Source: Mycoplasma marinum
GTDB lineage: Bacteria; Bacillota_I; Bacilli_A; Mycoplasmatales; Metamycoplasmataceae
DNA: 60,693 nucleotides
Assembly: GCF_004335975.1 (NCBI RefSeq)
Contig: NZ_PSZO01000008.1
Coordinates: 1-60,693, forward strand
Direction: 5' to 3'
Positions 21,087-32,298 of the stretch are shown in pieces. The notes under the pieces are model-generated. The model was not told the origin of the DNA. It did not search any database and was given only the letters and a program-made list of their open reading frames with translations. Numbering within the stretch: the first letter of the stretch is position 1; every line of letters starts with the position of its first letter. Both the position numbers and the translations under genes were made by a program.

Positions 21087-21152
21087 AAATGCACCGCTAT
21101 AATCGTGGTGCATTTATTATATTAATGCCCTTTTTGAAAAATGGGGCTTTTT
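21087..21152 (+). terminator. Double hairpin terminator after the M60 gene
   Basis: The first hairpin pairs AAATGCACC (21087-21095) with GGTGCATTT (21107-21115). The second pairs GCCC and GGGC at about 21127-21147 and ends in TTTTTTT. Confidence 0.8.
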
Positions 21153-21249
21153 TTATTAAACGTGAAGATTTACTTTTATATATCTCTAACTACAACCCTA
21201 ATGTTTTTTTTAAGTTTGTATTTTTGTTATTTTGATTTAAAATTAAAAC

Positions 21250-21570
21250 ATGAAAACATTACAAAGAAATAATAGAGCTTTAATTAAGTTCGAAGGAAGA
21301 CAAGGTGCTTCAACATTTGAAAAGTCAAAAAGATTCCCAGGTGGAACAACAACAAAAACTTATCCACTGGTAATTGGTTCTAATAAATTTATTGGAGCAG
21401 GTATTGATTTTGAAACAGGTAAAAAATATAAAGGATTTGAGGAACAATTAATAGGAATGGAAGCTGGACAATCAAAAATAATCCAAGTTGTATTCCCACA
21501 AAATTATCATGAAAAATCACTTGCAGGAAAACCAGTATTTTTCAAGGTTGATTTAGTTGACTTTAGCTAA
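21250..21570 (+). CDS. FKBP-type peptidyl-prolyl isomerase (trigger-factor-like domain)
   Basis: This 106-residue single-domain protein has the FKBP pattern of trigger factor: YPLVIGSNKFI, GFEEQLIGMEAGQSKIIQV, FPQNYHEKSLAGKPVFFKV. It lacks the ribosome-binding and C-terminal parts of trigger factor, so it is a free cytoplasmic isomerase. A TAAAAT box is six bases before the ATG and no ribosome site is visible, so the mRNA is probably leaderless. It is a single-gene unit with its own terminator. Confidence 0.8.
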   Translation: MKTLQRNNRALIKFEGRQGASTFEKSKRFPGGTTTKTYPLVIGSNKFIGAGIDFETGKKYKGFEEQLIGMEAGQSKIIQVVFPQNYHEKSLAGKPVFFKVDLVDFS

Positions 21571-21596
21571 TAATCACATTTGTGGTTATTTTTTTA
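21571..21596 (+). terminator. Terminator after the FKBP gene
   Basis: TAATCACA pairs with TGTGGTTA, followed by TTTTTTT directly after the stop codon. Confidence 0.85.
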
Positions 21597-21641
21597 TTTA
21601 AAAAAAAGAATCTCCTAAGAGACTCAATTAATTATTTATGA

Positions 21642-22652
21642 TTATAGTACTGGAGGGATTGTAACCGACCCTAGTATTTCATATAAATAGTAGAAATCTT
21701 CAATAATATCATTAAAGTATCTATTTACTGTTTCATCTATTGTTTTTGCAGCTTTTGCATCAATTATAAATTGATTTTTAACTGAACCATATGAGAAATT
21801 AGCTACATTACCTTTTTTAACTAAATCAAAAGATAGTTTCATATTCTTTTGTAGTTTTAATACTTCTTCCATAGCAAGTGGAGTAAACATCATTCTTGCC
21901 TTAATTTCATTATTTGACTTGAATTTTGTTTTCTTCATAAAATCTCTATTTTCTAATTCTATTTTATCTATTTGAGTATTAGAGAATCAATTTTTTCTAT
22001 GCATTGTAAATTCATGATCAGATTCACTTTTATCAAAATGAACACTAGCAAAGCCAGAATCACGATAGTAGTCTTGTCTAGTTCTATTCCCTTTTGAATC
22101 TGTTGAATATCTTACTCAGTGGAATAAACCAGATTGGAATGTGATTAAATATTTTGATTTAAATGTTACTTTAAAGTGATTTGAAGCATTTTTAATTACT
22201 GCATCATTTGGTATTTTATAAGTATGTCTAATAAGGTTTTTTGAAATTACATTTTCATTTGATACATATTCAAAATCAGGTAATCCGCCTATAGCTGTTT
22301 TGTAAATTTTTTCAAGGTCCATTGACTCTCTATAAATTTCATCAACACCTTTATATTTAACGCTTGAATAATAGAACATAATTATCCCAACAATTATTGC
22401 TATTAAACCTAAACCTGCTAGTGCTATTAGTGCTGCTCCACCACCTGTGAACATACCGATGATAATCATAATAGTTCCAATGACTATTAAAGCAATTTTT
22501 GTAACTTTATATCATGTTTGGGCAACTGATTTAAGTTTTTTATTTACTACATCCTGGCAAGAAGTTACTGCATCAGTAATTTCTTTTCTAAGAGGTTCTT
22601 CTATTTTTCTTTTATATTCTTCTCTTGTTAATATTGGTTCTACTTTTTTCAT
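21642..22652 (-). CDS. DUF3137 membrane protein, LemA partner
   Basis: This gene encodes 336 residues with several TGA Trp codons. An N-terminal soluble stretch is followed by two membrane segments at ~50-95 (ALIVIGTIMIIIGMF and LIALAGLGLIAIIVGIIMF). The long C-terminal soluble domain has the DUF3137 look (VTFKSKYLITFQSGLFHW, MFTPLAMEEVLKLQ). DUF3137 genes are commonly paired with lemA, as here, only seven bases downstream of it on the same strand. Function unknown. Confidence 0.75.
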
Positions 22653-22659
22653 ATTTTAT

Positions 22660-23301
22660 TTAGTTGAAGTTAAACTCAACATCTTTCTTATCTGTTGCTG
22701 AAGCTTCAAAATATGGAAGAGTTGCAAGTCCTAGTTCAGTTGCAGGAACTGATGAAGGTCATGCAAATAGTTTTTGGTTAAATTGTCTTACTGAAGAATT
22801 GTAAAGTCTTCTTGCAGCACTAATTTCTCTTTCTAAATATGATGCTTGATCCATAAGTTGTGTAATAGATTCATTCGCTTTTAAATCTGGATAGTTTTCT
22901 GCTGTCATTATCAATCTACCTAGAGCAGATTCTGTTTTTTGAGCAACTTCAGCTCTGTTGTTTGGCGTAATTGTCATTTTTCTTAATTTTGTAACGTCAC
23001 TTAAAACATCTTTTTCGTGTTTCATATAAGCTTTTGTAGCTTCTAGAAGTTTAATAAGTGTATCTCTACGTTTTTTAAGCTGAACATCAATACCTGAGGC
23101 TAATTCATTAACTCTTGATTGTTGCTTGTTCATTCCATTTCTCATCACTACGTGAATAATTAGAGGGATGATTAATAAGAATGAAATATATCAAATAATT
23201 TTACCCCCAATACTTGCGTTTGCTGATTTTGCGCTGTTATCAACATTTGGGTTAAATCCTTCTGGATTTCCTTCTTTTCTAGTGTTTACTAATTGTGCCA
23301 T
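22660..23301 (-). CDS. lemA: LemA family protein
   Basis: This gene encodes 213 residues. A single N-terminal membrane segment (~33-50, WYISFLLIIPLIIHVV) is followed by the helical LemA domain: VNELASGIDVQLKKRRDTL, LGRLIMTAENYPDLKAN, LEREISAARRLYNSSVRQFN. LemA proteins are membrane-anchored helical bundles of unknown role. An AAAGGAGA ribosome site precedes the ATG. It is first in a two-gene unit with the DUF3137 gene. Confidence 0.88.
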
Positions 23302-23454
23302 TAGTTTTCTCCTTTAATGTGTTGTTATTTTTACAAAACAATTATAAATATTTTGATGTAAAAGTGTGCATATTTTGAATAATCATTTTAATGTCAAAAA
23401 TCATTTTTCTAAATACATCCCTCTTTTAAATTGTATTTTTTATATAATATAGAT

Positions 23455-25575
23455 ATGAATTTAATTAACATTATTGCGGAAGATTTAAAACTTAAAGAAT
23501 CACAAGTGCAAACAGTATTGAATATGTTGAGTGAGGGCTCAACAATCCCTTTTATTGCACGTTATAGAAAAGAAATTACAGGCGGACTTGATGAGAATCA
23601 AATTAAAGACATTGAAACTTACTATGCTAAGCAAAAGTCACTAGAAGAAAGAAGAGAAGCAGTTATCAGACTTATCGATGAAAAAGGTATGTTAACAGAT
23701 AAACTTAAGGATCAACTTCTTAAAGCAACAACTCTAAAAGACATCGAAGATATTTATTTACCATTTAAAGAGAAGAAAAAAACAAAAGCTACTGAAGCTG
23801 TTGCTAAGGGTTTAGAACCATTTGCAAAAATAATTCTTGCAGCACAAAATTATTTAGATGTTAAGCAAAAAGCACAGGAATTTATTAATGACAAAGTTTC
23901 AACTATTGAAGAAGCTATTGAAGGTGCACAATTTATTATTGCTGAGTATGCTTCTGAAAGAGTATTTTTTAGAAAATGAGTAAGAAATTTCATTTTAAGA
24001 AATGCTAAACTTAAAACTAAATTAAAAAAATCAGCTGTGGATGAAAAAGAAGTTTATAAAACATATTATGAATTTGAAAAAGAGTTAAGATGATTAGCTA
24101 ACTATCAAGTTCTTGCTATTAACCGTGCTGAAAAAGCAAAAGTACTTACAGTTACATTTGATTATTCACAAACACAAGTTACTGACTTCCTTATTAAGAA
24201 CATGAATAGATATAACAATGATTCTACAGCACCTTATATTGAAGCTGCTGTTAAAGATGGTTTTAAACGTTTAATTAAGCCATCTATTGAACGTGAATTC
24301 CGTTCTGATCTTACTGAAAAAGCTGGAACTGGAGCAATCGAAATATTTGCAAATAATTTAGAACAACTACTATTAACTCCTGCTATAAAAGGTAAAACAG
24401 TTCTTGGAATTGATCCAGGATTTAGAACTGGGTGTAAAACTGCAGTTATTGATAGAACAGGAGCACCAAAAACAATTGGTGTAATTTATGTTTTTAAAGA
24501 ACGTGATGCTTATGTAACTCTTGACGATACATTTAAAAACTTTGATATTGATGTTATTGTTATTGGTAATGGTACTGCTTCAAGAGAGACAATGGAACTT
24601 GTTGCTAAGTATCTTAAATCTAGAAATATGAACATTCCATTTACAATCATTTCAGAAGCAGGAGCATCAGTTTATTCTGCTTCAAAAGTTGCTCAAAAAG
24701 AATTCCCTAAATTACAAGTTGAACAACGTTCTGCTATTTCTATTGCAAGACGTTATCAAGATGCTCTTAATGAATTAGTAAAAATTGAACCAAAAGCAAT
24801 TGGTGTTGGTCAATATCAACATGATGTTAATCAAAAACAACTTGATGCTCAATTAGGTTTTGTTGTTGAAAAAATTGTTAACCAAGTTGGAGTTGACATT
24901 AATACAGCAAGTGCAGAAGTTTTACAATACATTTCAGGTCTTTCTTCAAAAGTCGCAACTAACATTGTTGAACACCGTACAACTAATGGTGTATTTAAAG
25001 AAAGAAAAGAAATCAAGAAAGTTAAAGGTCTTGGTTCTAAAACTTATGAACAAGCTATTGGTTTCTTGAGAATAATTGATGGATTAAATAAACTTGATTC
25101 AACTTCAATTCACCCTGAATCATATAAAATAGCAAAAGCTATTATTAAAGAAAATAAAATTTCTTTAGAACAAATTGGACAGGCTAATCAATTGCAAGAA
25201 CTTAGCATACAAGAACTTGCTAATAAATATGAATCTGACAAATATACAATTCAAGATATTGTTGATGGTATTTCAAACCCTCAAAGAGATGTTCGTGATT
25301 CATATGATGCACCAATACTTAAGACAGAAATTCTTTCAATTGATAATATGGAAATTGGTCAAGTAATGGAAGGTAGAGTTCAAAACGTTACTGAATTTGG
25401 TGCCTTTGTTGATCTTGGTGTTAAGACTGCTGGATTAATTCATAAATCAAATATGGGTGAAGGATATGTTAAAAATCCTTTAGAAGTAGTTTCAGTAGGA
25501 AAAATAGTTGAAGTTGAGATCATTTCTCTTGAAAAAGAAAGAAAAAGAATTGGACTTAAATTATTGAAAAAATAA
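23455..25575 (+). CDS. tex: Tex-family RNA-binding transcription accessory protein
   Basis: This gene encodes 706 residues with several TGA Trp codons. It has the full Tex order: N-terminal helical domain (IPFIARYRKEITGGLDE), RNase H-like YqgF domain (LGIDPGFRTGCK), helix-hairpin-helix pair (NQVGVDINTASAEVL, VKGLGSKTYEQAIGFL) and a C-terminal S1 domain (GQVMEGRVQNVTEFGAFVDL). Tex binds nucleic acid and acts on transcription. TATAAT (23443-23448) is six bases before the ATG with no ribosome site, so translation is probably leaderless. It is a single-gene unit with its own terminator. Confidence 0.95.
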
Positions 25576-25592
25576 GCATTTAATGCTTTTTT
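25574..25592 (+). terminator. Terminator after tex
   Basis: AAGCAT pairs with ATGCTT and a T run follows; the hairpin begins at the stop codon. Confidence 0.75.
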
Positions 25593-25729
25593 AATGCAAT
25601 TTTCACCTTTTTATAGTATTTTTTACTATTTTTAAGGTATTGACCCATTAGGTAAAAGTTAGTTATCATTGTATAATTAATTTGATACATTGATTTAATA
25701 TCGATGTTTTTATAAATAAGGAGGATATG

Positions 25730-26470
25730 ATGAAATATAACCTTGCACACCGTGGTATGTCTGGTATAGCTCCGGAAAATACTCGAACAGCTTTTGAAGA
25801 AGCAAAAGCGTTTAAATTTGATGGCGTTGAATTGGATGTACATTTAACTTTAGATAATGAGATAGTCATTATTCATGATGAAAAAATTAACAGAACAAGT
25901 AATGGTAGAGGGTATGTCAAAGATATGGAATTATCAAAACTTGAAGAATTTAATTTTGCAAATAATTTCGCTGGAATTAGGAATGAAAAAATACTAACCC
26001 TCAAAGAGTTTTTAAAAGATTTTAAAGATTCTTTTAAGTTGATTAATATTGAACTAAAAACAGATGTAAATGAACAAATAGGTATTGAGGAACTCGTCTT
26101 AAAAGAAATTTATAAATACCCAAAACAAAATTTTATATTGTCTTCATTTAATTTTGATACTTTAAAAAGAATTAGAGAATTAGATGAAAATGTTCAAATT
26201 GGCTTCCTTTGAAAAAGACACAAGAACTTTTCAAAGATACCTAAAAAAGAAATAAAAGCAGTTTGTAATTTTTTAAATCCTTCAATTAGGCTTTTTGCAC
26301 TTCCGCACTTAAAGCTTAAATATGATACTTTGAAATTGCCTTACAATATTTGAACTATTAAAACAAAAAGAGTTTTTAAAAAGTTAATGAAAAACAAGAA
26401 AGTTAATGCAATAATATGTGATTATAAATATGACAAAAATGGAATTATTTATATGAAACATCGTCATTAG
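25730..26470 (+). CDS. glpQ: Glycerophosphodiester phosphodiesterase
   Basis: This gene encodes 246 residues. GDPD motifs are AHRGMSGIAPENT near the N-terminus, GVELDVHLTLDNEIVIIHDE, then NIELK, WKRHKN and a late WTIK. The enzyme cuts glycerophosphodiesters to glycerol-3-phosphate and an alcohol; in mycoplasmas this feeds glycerol metabolism and peroxide production. No signal peptide is present, so it is cytoplasmic. AAGGAGG is five bases before the ATG at 25730; another ATG at 25727 is too close to it. Two TGA Trp codons occur. Confidence 0.88.
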
Positions 26471-26485
26471 TGGCGATTTTTTTAT
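26460..26485 (+). terminator. Terminator after the GDPD gene
   Basis: ATCGTCA pairs with TGGCGAT with one G-T pair, followed by TTTTTTT; the stem overlaps the last codons. Confidence 0.8.
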
Positions 26486-26543
26486 TGTAAAATTGGATTT
26501 TATAAGATAATTAATTTAACTAATAAAATTAAGGGGGATTAAT

Positions 26544-27056
26544 ATGCATAGAAATATATTAATTATTGTAGCTCTAGTTGTTGTATTTGCCATTACATTT
26601 CTTGTCACTATTTCCGCAAGACGTAAAAGAAATAAACTTTTGCAAAATCCCTTATTTGATACTCTAAGAAAATATCAAGATGAAATACTTGATAAAGGTT
26701 ATGATATCTCCATAACAAATAAACCAACTAATCAAAAAAATGATGAAAAGTTACTTTACCAGGCACTTGGTAAAATATCTAATGTTGATTTTAATCTTAA
26801 AGAACCAGAAGGTGAATTAAAGAGTTGTAACATGTGAATTAGTGAAGATAGGTTGATTATAAACAATGACCAGGAAAACACGGCATTCAAGCTAAAAAGG
26901 GTTGTTGAATTCGAATTTGACCTTGATGAAACATCTAGTGATTTTCTTTTTAGTTATAATGATGAATATTTTAGAGTTACCACTAAAGATTTATATTTTG
27001 TAGCGTTATTAGATTTACTTGTAGCAAAATTTAAACAAGATAAAGAAAAGAAATAA
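26544..27056 (+). CDS. Unknown small protein with one N-terminal membrane segment
   Basis: This gene encodes 170 residues. A single membrane helix (ILIIVALVVVFAITFLVTI, ~5-23) is followed by a basic ARRKRNK stop-transfer and a soluble acidic domain. I do not recognise the family. A strong AAGGGGG ribosome site precedes the ATG. One TGA Trp codon occurs. It is followed after 40 bases by another small gene with its own ribosome site, so the two probably form an operon. Confidence 0.75.
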
Positions 27057-27096
27057 AGTAAAATTAAATTAATGGATTAATAAGGAGTAATGAATA

Positions 27097-27411
27097 ATGA
27101 TATTTAAAAGAAAGAAAAAAGTGAAGGCTAGTTTTAAGCAAAAAACAACTGAAATTGTCTTAGCTGAATTAGATAATGTTATTAAAACAGGTGAAGTTCC
27201 AATTGATTTTGAACCGGAAGTTTCAATTAATACAAGTGATCTTGATGGAATTTTTTCCATTGAATTAAATTCACTAAAAAACGGAGAACCTGAGAGTTTT
27301 AAAAAAACCTTTAAGAGACCTAATTTAGAAGAAAAAATTATTGAGTGACTTGAAGAGATTGGTTATGAAAGATTCCAAAAAAGAATCCTTAGTTCAATTA
27401 TTGAAAAATAA
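27097..27411 (+). CDS. Unknown small soluble protein
   Basis: This gene encodes 104 residues, starts with a basic patch (MIFKRKKKVK) and ends in WLEEIGYERFQKRILSS. One TGA codon is read as Trp in IIEWLEE. AAGGAG lies eight bases before the ATG. No family recognised. It is second in a two-gene unit with the membrane protein before it. Confidence 0.7.
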
Positions 27412-27424
27412 AAGTTATATAAAA

Positions 27425-27449
27425 AATAGCAACGTTGCTATTATTTTTT
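27425..27449. terminator. Bidirectional terminator
   Basis: AATAGCAAC pairs perfectly with GTTGCTATT; T runs flank it on both strands. It lies between convergent genes and overlaps the end of the minus-strand one. Confidence 0.85.
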
Positions 27450-28253
27450 ATCCTTTAAATCAATTACTTGTGTTTCAATAATTGAAATCTCTTTTTGTAG
27501 TGATTCAATTGTTGCCTCTGGTTTTGAAGTTAAACATTTAATTGTTGTTGCATACATACGCTTTTTATTATTAAGGCTTTGTATTTCTCTATTTATAACT
27601 TTATGCTTTTCTGATATTCGTCTTACTTCTTCTAGATTATCTTCTAAATAAATTAATCTTAGAACATCATCAACAGAATAAGTTTTCATTATTTGTAAGA
27701 TTTTAGCCATTTCTAGTTGTGTAAAGTTTACTCCTGAAAATTTTGCTTTATAACGTGGGTCTTGTAACATGAATGAACCAAACATACCTACAAATGCGCC
27801 ATCTCCCATTAAGTTAAGTCTTTTAATTTTTATATCTGGTAGGTGATCTAAGAATTTTCCATAATACTCATTGAAGTAAGTTTTATTTTCTCCATAAGAA
27901 ACTGTAAGTGAGTTTAAACTTCCGTGTAAGTTTTTTCCTAGGTCAGTAACTTTAACTTTATGTCCGAATCATACTTTAAGTATTGAAGATTCTAACTCAG
28001 CACCAAATGCTACAAATTCAACTTCTTCCAATATATTTACTTTTGTACTATTAACAATTTTCTTAATACAAATAACAAGTCTTGCTTTCATAAACTCAAC
28101 GCTTCATCTTTTATCAAAATCATTAACGAAAGTTTTGGTTTTTACCTTTTTGGTTTTTGGGTCAATTGTAGCTATCGAGAATGCGAATGGTTGTGCATTT
28201 CTAACACCCAAGAAATTGAATGCTTCAAAATCTATGTATACTCTATATTTCAT
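27441..28253 (-). CDS. Unknown protein with an exonuclease-like DFE motif
   Basis: This gene encodes 270 residues with two TGA Trp codons. The N-terminus KYRVYIDFEAFNFLG resembles the first motif (D-x-E) of DnaQ-like 3'-5' exonucleases, and KVTDLGKNLHG could correspond to a second Asp motif, but a clear third motif is missing. The C-terminal ~90 residues are a predicted coiled coil (LEEVRRISEKHKVINREI onward). The start has only a weak AGAAAGAGA ribosome site. Function not assigned. Confidence 0.65.
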
Positions 28254-28336
28254 ATTTCTCTTTCTGAACTAATAGTCTCTTTAAGTAAAACTATTTTCTA
28301 TATTATATATTACATATACAATGTTAAAATGTAATT

Positions 28337-29125
28337 ATGTATAAGAATAAAAAAATTAATGGGCAGAACATTAGATATTTCGAAAAAAACAATGGTTCAA
28401 AATGGACAATAATCTTTGTTCATGGGTTTAATTCAAGTTCAATTTTCGCAAAAAACCTATTCACTTTAAAGAATGAATACAATATTATTGCAATAGATAT
28501 GATTCCTGAAGATTCAAAAAAAGATATTGAATATGATGAATTGGTAAAAATTGTTAAATATTTCATCAAGAAAAACAGAAATAAAAAAATTATTCTCCTT
28601 GGGCATTCACTAGCGGGAGGGATAGTTTCAAAAGTAGGTATTCATCCAAGAGTTAAGAAGGTTATATTCCTTTCAACAATCACACCTTCAATGATTGAAT
28701 CAAAAGGTTATAAATTCTTAAAAAACCATCACCAGCCTAAAAGCAAACTTGCATTAATTCTTTCAAATAAAATCGAGGAAAAAGCAAAAGAAAAATATGA
28801 GTGAGTTCATAAATTTTTAGATAGAGACTCTATTTGAGCGAAAATTTTAAATGAAACAGTATTAGATGACACATTTATGGGTAAATTAGATAGAAGATAT
28901 AAGGTTCTGAAGTCAAAATCATACTTTATTGTTGGAAAAGATGATTCAGTTATAAGTACTAAGATTTTCATTTCATATGTAAATTCTCTTAAAAAAGAGG
29001 TAAAAATCATTGGGGTAAGACATAATCCTATTAAAACTGCCCCCAAAGAAGTTAATGATTATCTCAATAAAATAGTAAAAGATAGCATTAAAACAACTAA
29101 AAAAAGGTTTTTTATTAATAAATAG
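28337..29125 (+). CDS. Alpha/beta hydrolase
   Basis: This gene encodes 262 residues with two TGA Trp codons. Alpha/beta hydrolase features are the oxyanion-hole region TIIFVHGFNSSS, the nucleophile elbow LLGHSLAGG (Ser), a late Asp in VGKDDSVIS and His in GVRHNP. It lacks a signal peptide. The substrate is unknown; similar mycoplasma proteins are annotated as esterases or lipases. TAAAAT is six bases before the ATG, so the mRNA is probably leaderless. Confidence 0.82.
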
Positions 29126-29140
29126 AATTATAATTAAAGA

Positions 29141-29632
29141 ATGGGAATATCAAAAAACATAATAGAATGAATATTGATTCCAAAATCCCTACCAAGCTCA
29201 CCTAAATATATTAACCCTCAAACTTGAATGGGTCCCCAAATGTGGAGTACTATTAAAAAAGAAGTTTTTAAGAGGGCTGATTATTCTTGTGAGGTTTGTG
29301 GAGGACAAGGAACAAAAGATCCTGTAGAAGCTCACGAGCTTTGAGTTTTTGATTACCACACTAAGGAACGGGTATTTGTAAGATTCCTTGCTCTTTGCCC
29401 ATTATGTCATTGATTACAACATATGGGGTTAGCTTCAATAAGAATCACAAACCATAAACTTGATCAAAAAGAATTGGTGGAACACTTTAATAAATTAACT
29501 AATTCAGATTTAACATTTGAAAGAATGTATGAAAGAGCGATTTTTGTATATAAAAAAATAAAATCAAAACACTATGAAATTAGTTTGGATAAGGATAGAG
29601 AACCATTGCTCAAATTATGAAAAGATAATTAA
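29141..29632 (+). CDS. HNH-type zinc-binding nuclease-like protein
   Basis: This gene encodes 163 residues with five TGA Trp codons. Two CxxC pairs (SCEVCGGQG and LCPLCHWLQH) and an intervening EAHELW resemble the HNH endonuclease fold, where the cysteines bind zinc. The first His motif is AHE rather than the usual DHI, so catalytic activity is uncertain. TATAAT (29129-29134) is six bases before the ATG with no ribosome site, so it has its own leaderless promoter just 15 bases after the hydrolase gene. Confidence 0.65.
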
Positions 29633-29676
29633 ATGGATTTTTAGAAACAATACTGATTTAAAAACAACATATAAAA

Positions 29677-29713
29677 AATGCAACGCTTAAATCTAAATAA
29701 GTGTTGCATTTTA
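29677..29713 (+). terminator. Terminator after the HNH-type gene
   Basis: AAATGCAACGCTTA pairs with TAAGTGTTGCATTT with one G-T pair, a 14-bp stem. Confidence 0.8.
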
Positions 29714-29727
29714 AATTTGGGTATGAT

Positions 29728-29984
29728 AAAGAGAGGTGTGACTAAGACCTCTCTTTTAATATTAATAAAAATGATATTATGAGGAAATTAACCTCATTGC
29801 CCGGAATACAAGAATTTCCGAACATAATAATTATAACAATCTCAAAAATGAAATATGAATAGTACATACTTAAATACATACATAAAGTATATAAATTAAG
29901 TAATAGCACCAAAAAGCAATATTTATAATTGTATTTTCCCTCTTTAAATAAGGTTTTCATATCTCTGTTGTGATTTTTGCAAAG
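29728..29984 (+). other. Gene-free stretch with strong hairpins
   Basis: AAAGAGAGGT (29728-29737) pairs perfectly with ACCTCTCTTT (29747-29756) and is followed by TTTT. A second small hairpin, ATGAGG with CCTCAT, follows near 29777. No convincing gene is present; an 83-codon minus-strand frame across it is rich in Tyr, Phe and Leu, with no start signals. The hairpins could end an RNA or be part of one. Confidence 0.4.
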
Positions 29985-30232
29985 AAAAAACAAACTATTA
30001 TAAGTTTGTTTTTAAACGAGGTTTTTTATTTTTTTATATTAAATTATAAAGTCCATTAATTTAAATACATCTTGCGATTAAAAGATGAGTTCAACTATAA
30101 GTTAAGGTTTGGCTTACGCCTGCCTACTTTCTTTCTAAGCGACGGATTTTATTATATTCATATTAAGTATATAATATATCGAATATATTCATAAAATCTT
30201 TGGGCTAGATAATTCCATTAATTACCTTGCCC
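29985..30232 (-). ncRNA. Candidate structured non-coding RNA, about 248 nt
   Basis: On the minus strand a GATAAT box (30239-30244) is six bases before 30232, where the RNA would begin GGGCAAGG. The opening GGGC pairs with GCCC about 27 bases on. Further stems are AAGATTTTAT/ATAAAATC, GGC-GTAA-GCC, AACTTATAGTT and CATCTT/AAGATG. It ends in a perfect terminator, AAACAAACT with AGTTTGTTT followed by T's (29985-30011). No reading frame covers it. I compared it by eye with RNase P, SRP and tmRNA signatures and found none. It lies between the HNH-type gene and the S9 peptidase gene. Confidence 0.5.
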
Positions 30233-30306
30233 ATATTAATTATCTACCTTTTACCTTTTCACTAGTGCATTTCACAATGTTAAATACAAAAAATAGGTAA
30301 AGTTAC

Positions 30307-32151
30307 CTATTTGTTTAAATGCTTGTTAAAGAAGTTTAGCATCTTTTCATAAAGATCAAATCTGTTCTCTTGATTACTAAATCCATGACCTTCGTTCTCT
30401 TTTAAAATGTATTCAACTTGAACACCATTTTTCTTCATTGATTCAACAATTTGTTCTGCTTGTTTAATTGGAACACGTGGATCTTTTGCTCCTTGAACAA
30501 CCATTAGAGGTGTTTCAATTTCGCTTGATCTGTAAACTGGAGAAATTCTTTTTGAGTGCTCTGGGTTGTCATAAGGATTACCCATCGCTTCTTCAAAAAT
30601 ATTTCCTGGTACTTTTCAGTAATCGGGGAAACCATCTCAAAATGTGAATAAGTCAGAAACTCCAACATAATCAACGGCTGCTGAGTATAACTTAGGCTCA
30701 TTGATAATTCCCATAAGAGTTGCATATCCACCATATGATCCACCATAAATACCGATCATTCCTGGTTTTGTATAACCTTGTTCAACTAATCAATGTGTTC
30801 CATCAGTTACATCATGTTGACAATTAAGTCCTCATTGGTGTCAACCTTTTACAAAGTGATCTTTACCATAACCTGTAGAAATCCTAAAGTTAGGTTGGAA
30901 CCAACCAAATCCTCTATTAGCAAAGAATTGCGCTTCTGGACTATAACCTCATGAGTCTCTTACTCAAGGTCCACCATGTGGGTTAACGATAATTGGGATT
31001 GGTCCTTTAACATCTTTTGGAAGAGTTAGATAACCGTGTATTGTTAGACCATCTCTTGCTTTGTATGAAATTGGTTTCATGTCTACTAAGTTTTCAGGGA
31101 TTAAATATTTTTGATCTTCACTCATTTTAATTAACTTATCTTGATCGGCAAAATAGAAGTACTCATCTCTAAGTTTTTTATCACTCATTGTGCTAAACGA
31201 AACAATTTTATCGTTTGTACCAAGTAAAGCCCCAACAATTATTATTGAATCTTTTTCAGCTGGGAATCTTTCAATTAACATTTTTCTTCATTTATTATGT
31301 TTTGCTTCAACTTCTTTGTCTAAATATTTAACATCATATTTTTCTTCTTCATATCAAACACAAATTGGTTTTTTGGTAAAGTAGTCAACTCTTAATGCTC
31401 CAGCATCAACAATATCATTTTCAAAAATGGGATCACCAATAATGTTCAAGTTTAAGTCTGCTGTGAAAATAGCTGTTTTATCTCTATTTTCATTACTCAT
31501 TACATAAACTTTATCTTTAGCTTTTGAAGTAAAGCCAAGAATTGAAAAACTATCTTTTGAACTAACAAATTTAATTTCTTTCCCGTCTTTAAATATTTTA
31601 TCTCCACCTTGGATTGTTTTTGAAGTATAAATACTTTTGAATAAATCCATATCGAATAATAATGAATCTTCTCCAAGTTCATGTTCTTCTACAAGTTCTC
31701 TTTTTCCTGTAACAATGTCGTACATATATAAGTCGAAAGAAGCACCATTTCTTTCATTGTGAGAAACTAATATCTTATTTTTATATTGTTCTCTCTTATC
31801 AATGTAAACATCAATATTTAAAGTATCAAGTCCTGCAACTTTTAATTTTTCTCCAGGAGTTATATCTTTTTCTTCTTTTGTTTTTATATCAACTAAGAAA
31901 ACATGATCGTTTTCATCTCCATTGTTATCTTGTGTGTATAAAATTTTGTCATTATTTTTCCAACTGTATGAATAAATATTTCTTCTTTGTTGAGTTGTAA
32001 TGATTTCTACTTCTTCAGTTTCAACATCTAATATATAGATATTTCTTCTTTCTTTATATGAGTCTAAGAAAGCTATTTTTGTTCTATCTGGTGAAAGAGA
32101 GAAGCTTCCTTTAGAGCTATTTTTAAAAAATTCTTTTAATGGTATTTGCAT
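30307..32151 (-). CDS. S9-family prolyl oligopeptidase-like peptidase
   Basis: This gene encodes 614 residues with many TGA Trp codons. An N-terminal beta-propeller of WD/TolB-like repeats ([25 protein letters not shown]-type blades) is followed from ~360 by the alpha/beta hydrolase domain: PHGGP, nucleophile YGGSYGG, Asp in AKDPRVP and His in EGHGF. It would release short peptides in the cytoplasm (no signal peptide), supplying amino acids. TATAAT is six bases before the ATG, so the mRNA is probably leaderless. Confidence 0.9.
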
Positions 32152-32298
32152 AAAATAATTATATACTCTTTGCTTTTAGTGGAAAATTTTCTGAGATATT
32201 TTTTATTAACATGACTCTTGAAACAATTTAAATGATTGTTTTATTCGCCTTTATTACCATTTATGAGATGATATATAAAAGATACTTAGGAGAACAAA

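Noticed and set aside
29742-29993. 83-codon minus-strand frame rich in Tyr/Phe/Leu
   Set aside because: No ribosome site or -10 spacing, and it overlaps the end of a hairpin-rich non-coding stretch.
29985-30232. SRP RNA, because of a GNRA-like tetraloop in GGC-GTAA-GCC
   Set aside because: The conserved AGCAG side and UCAGG flank of the SRP apical domain are missing.
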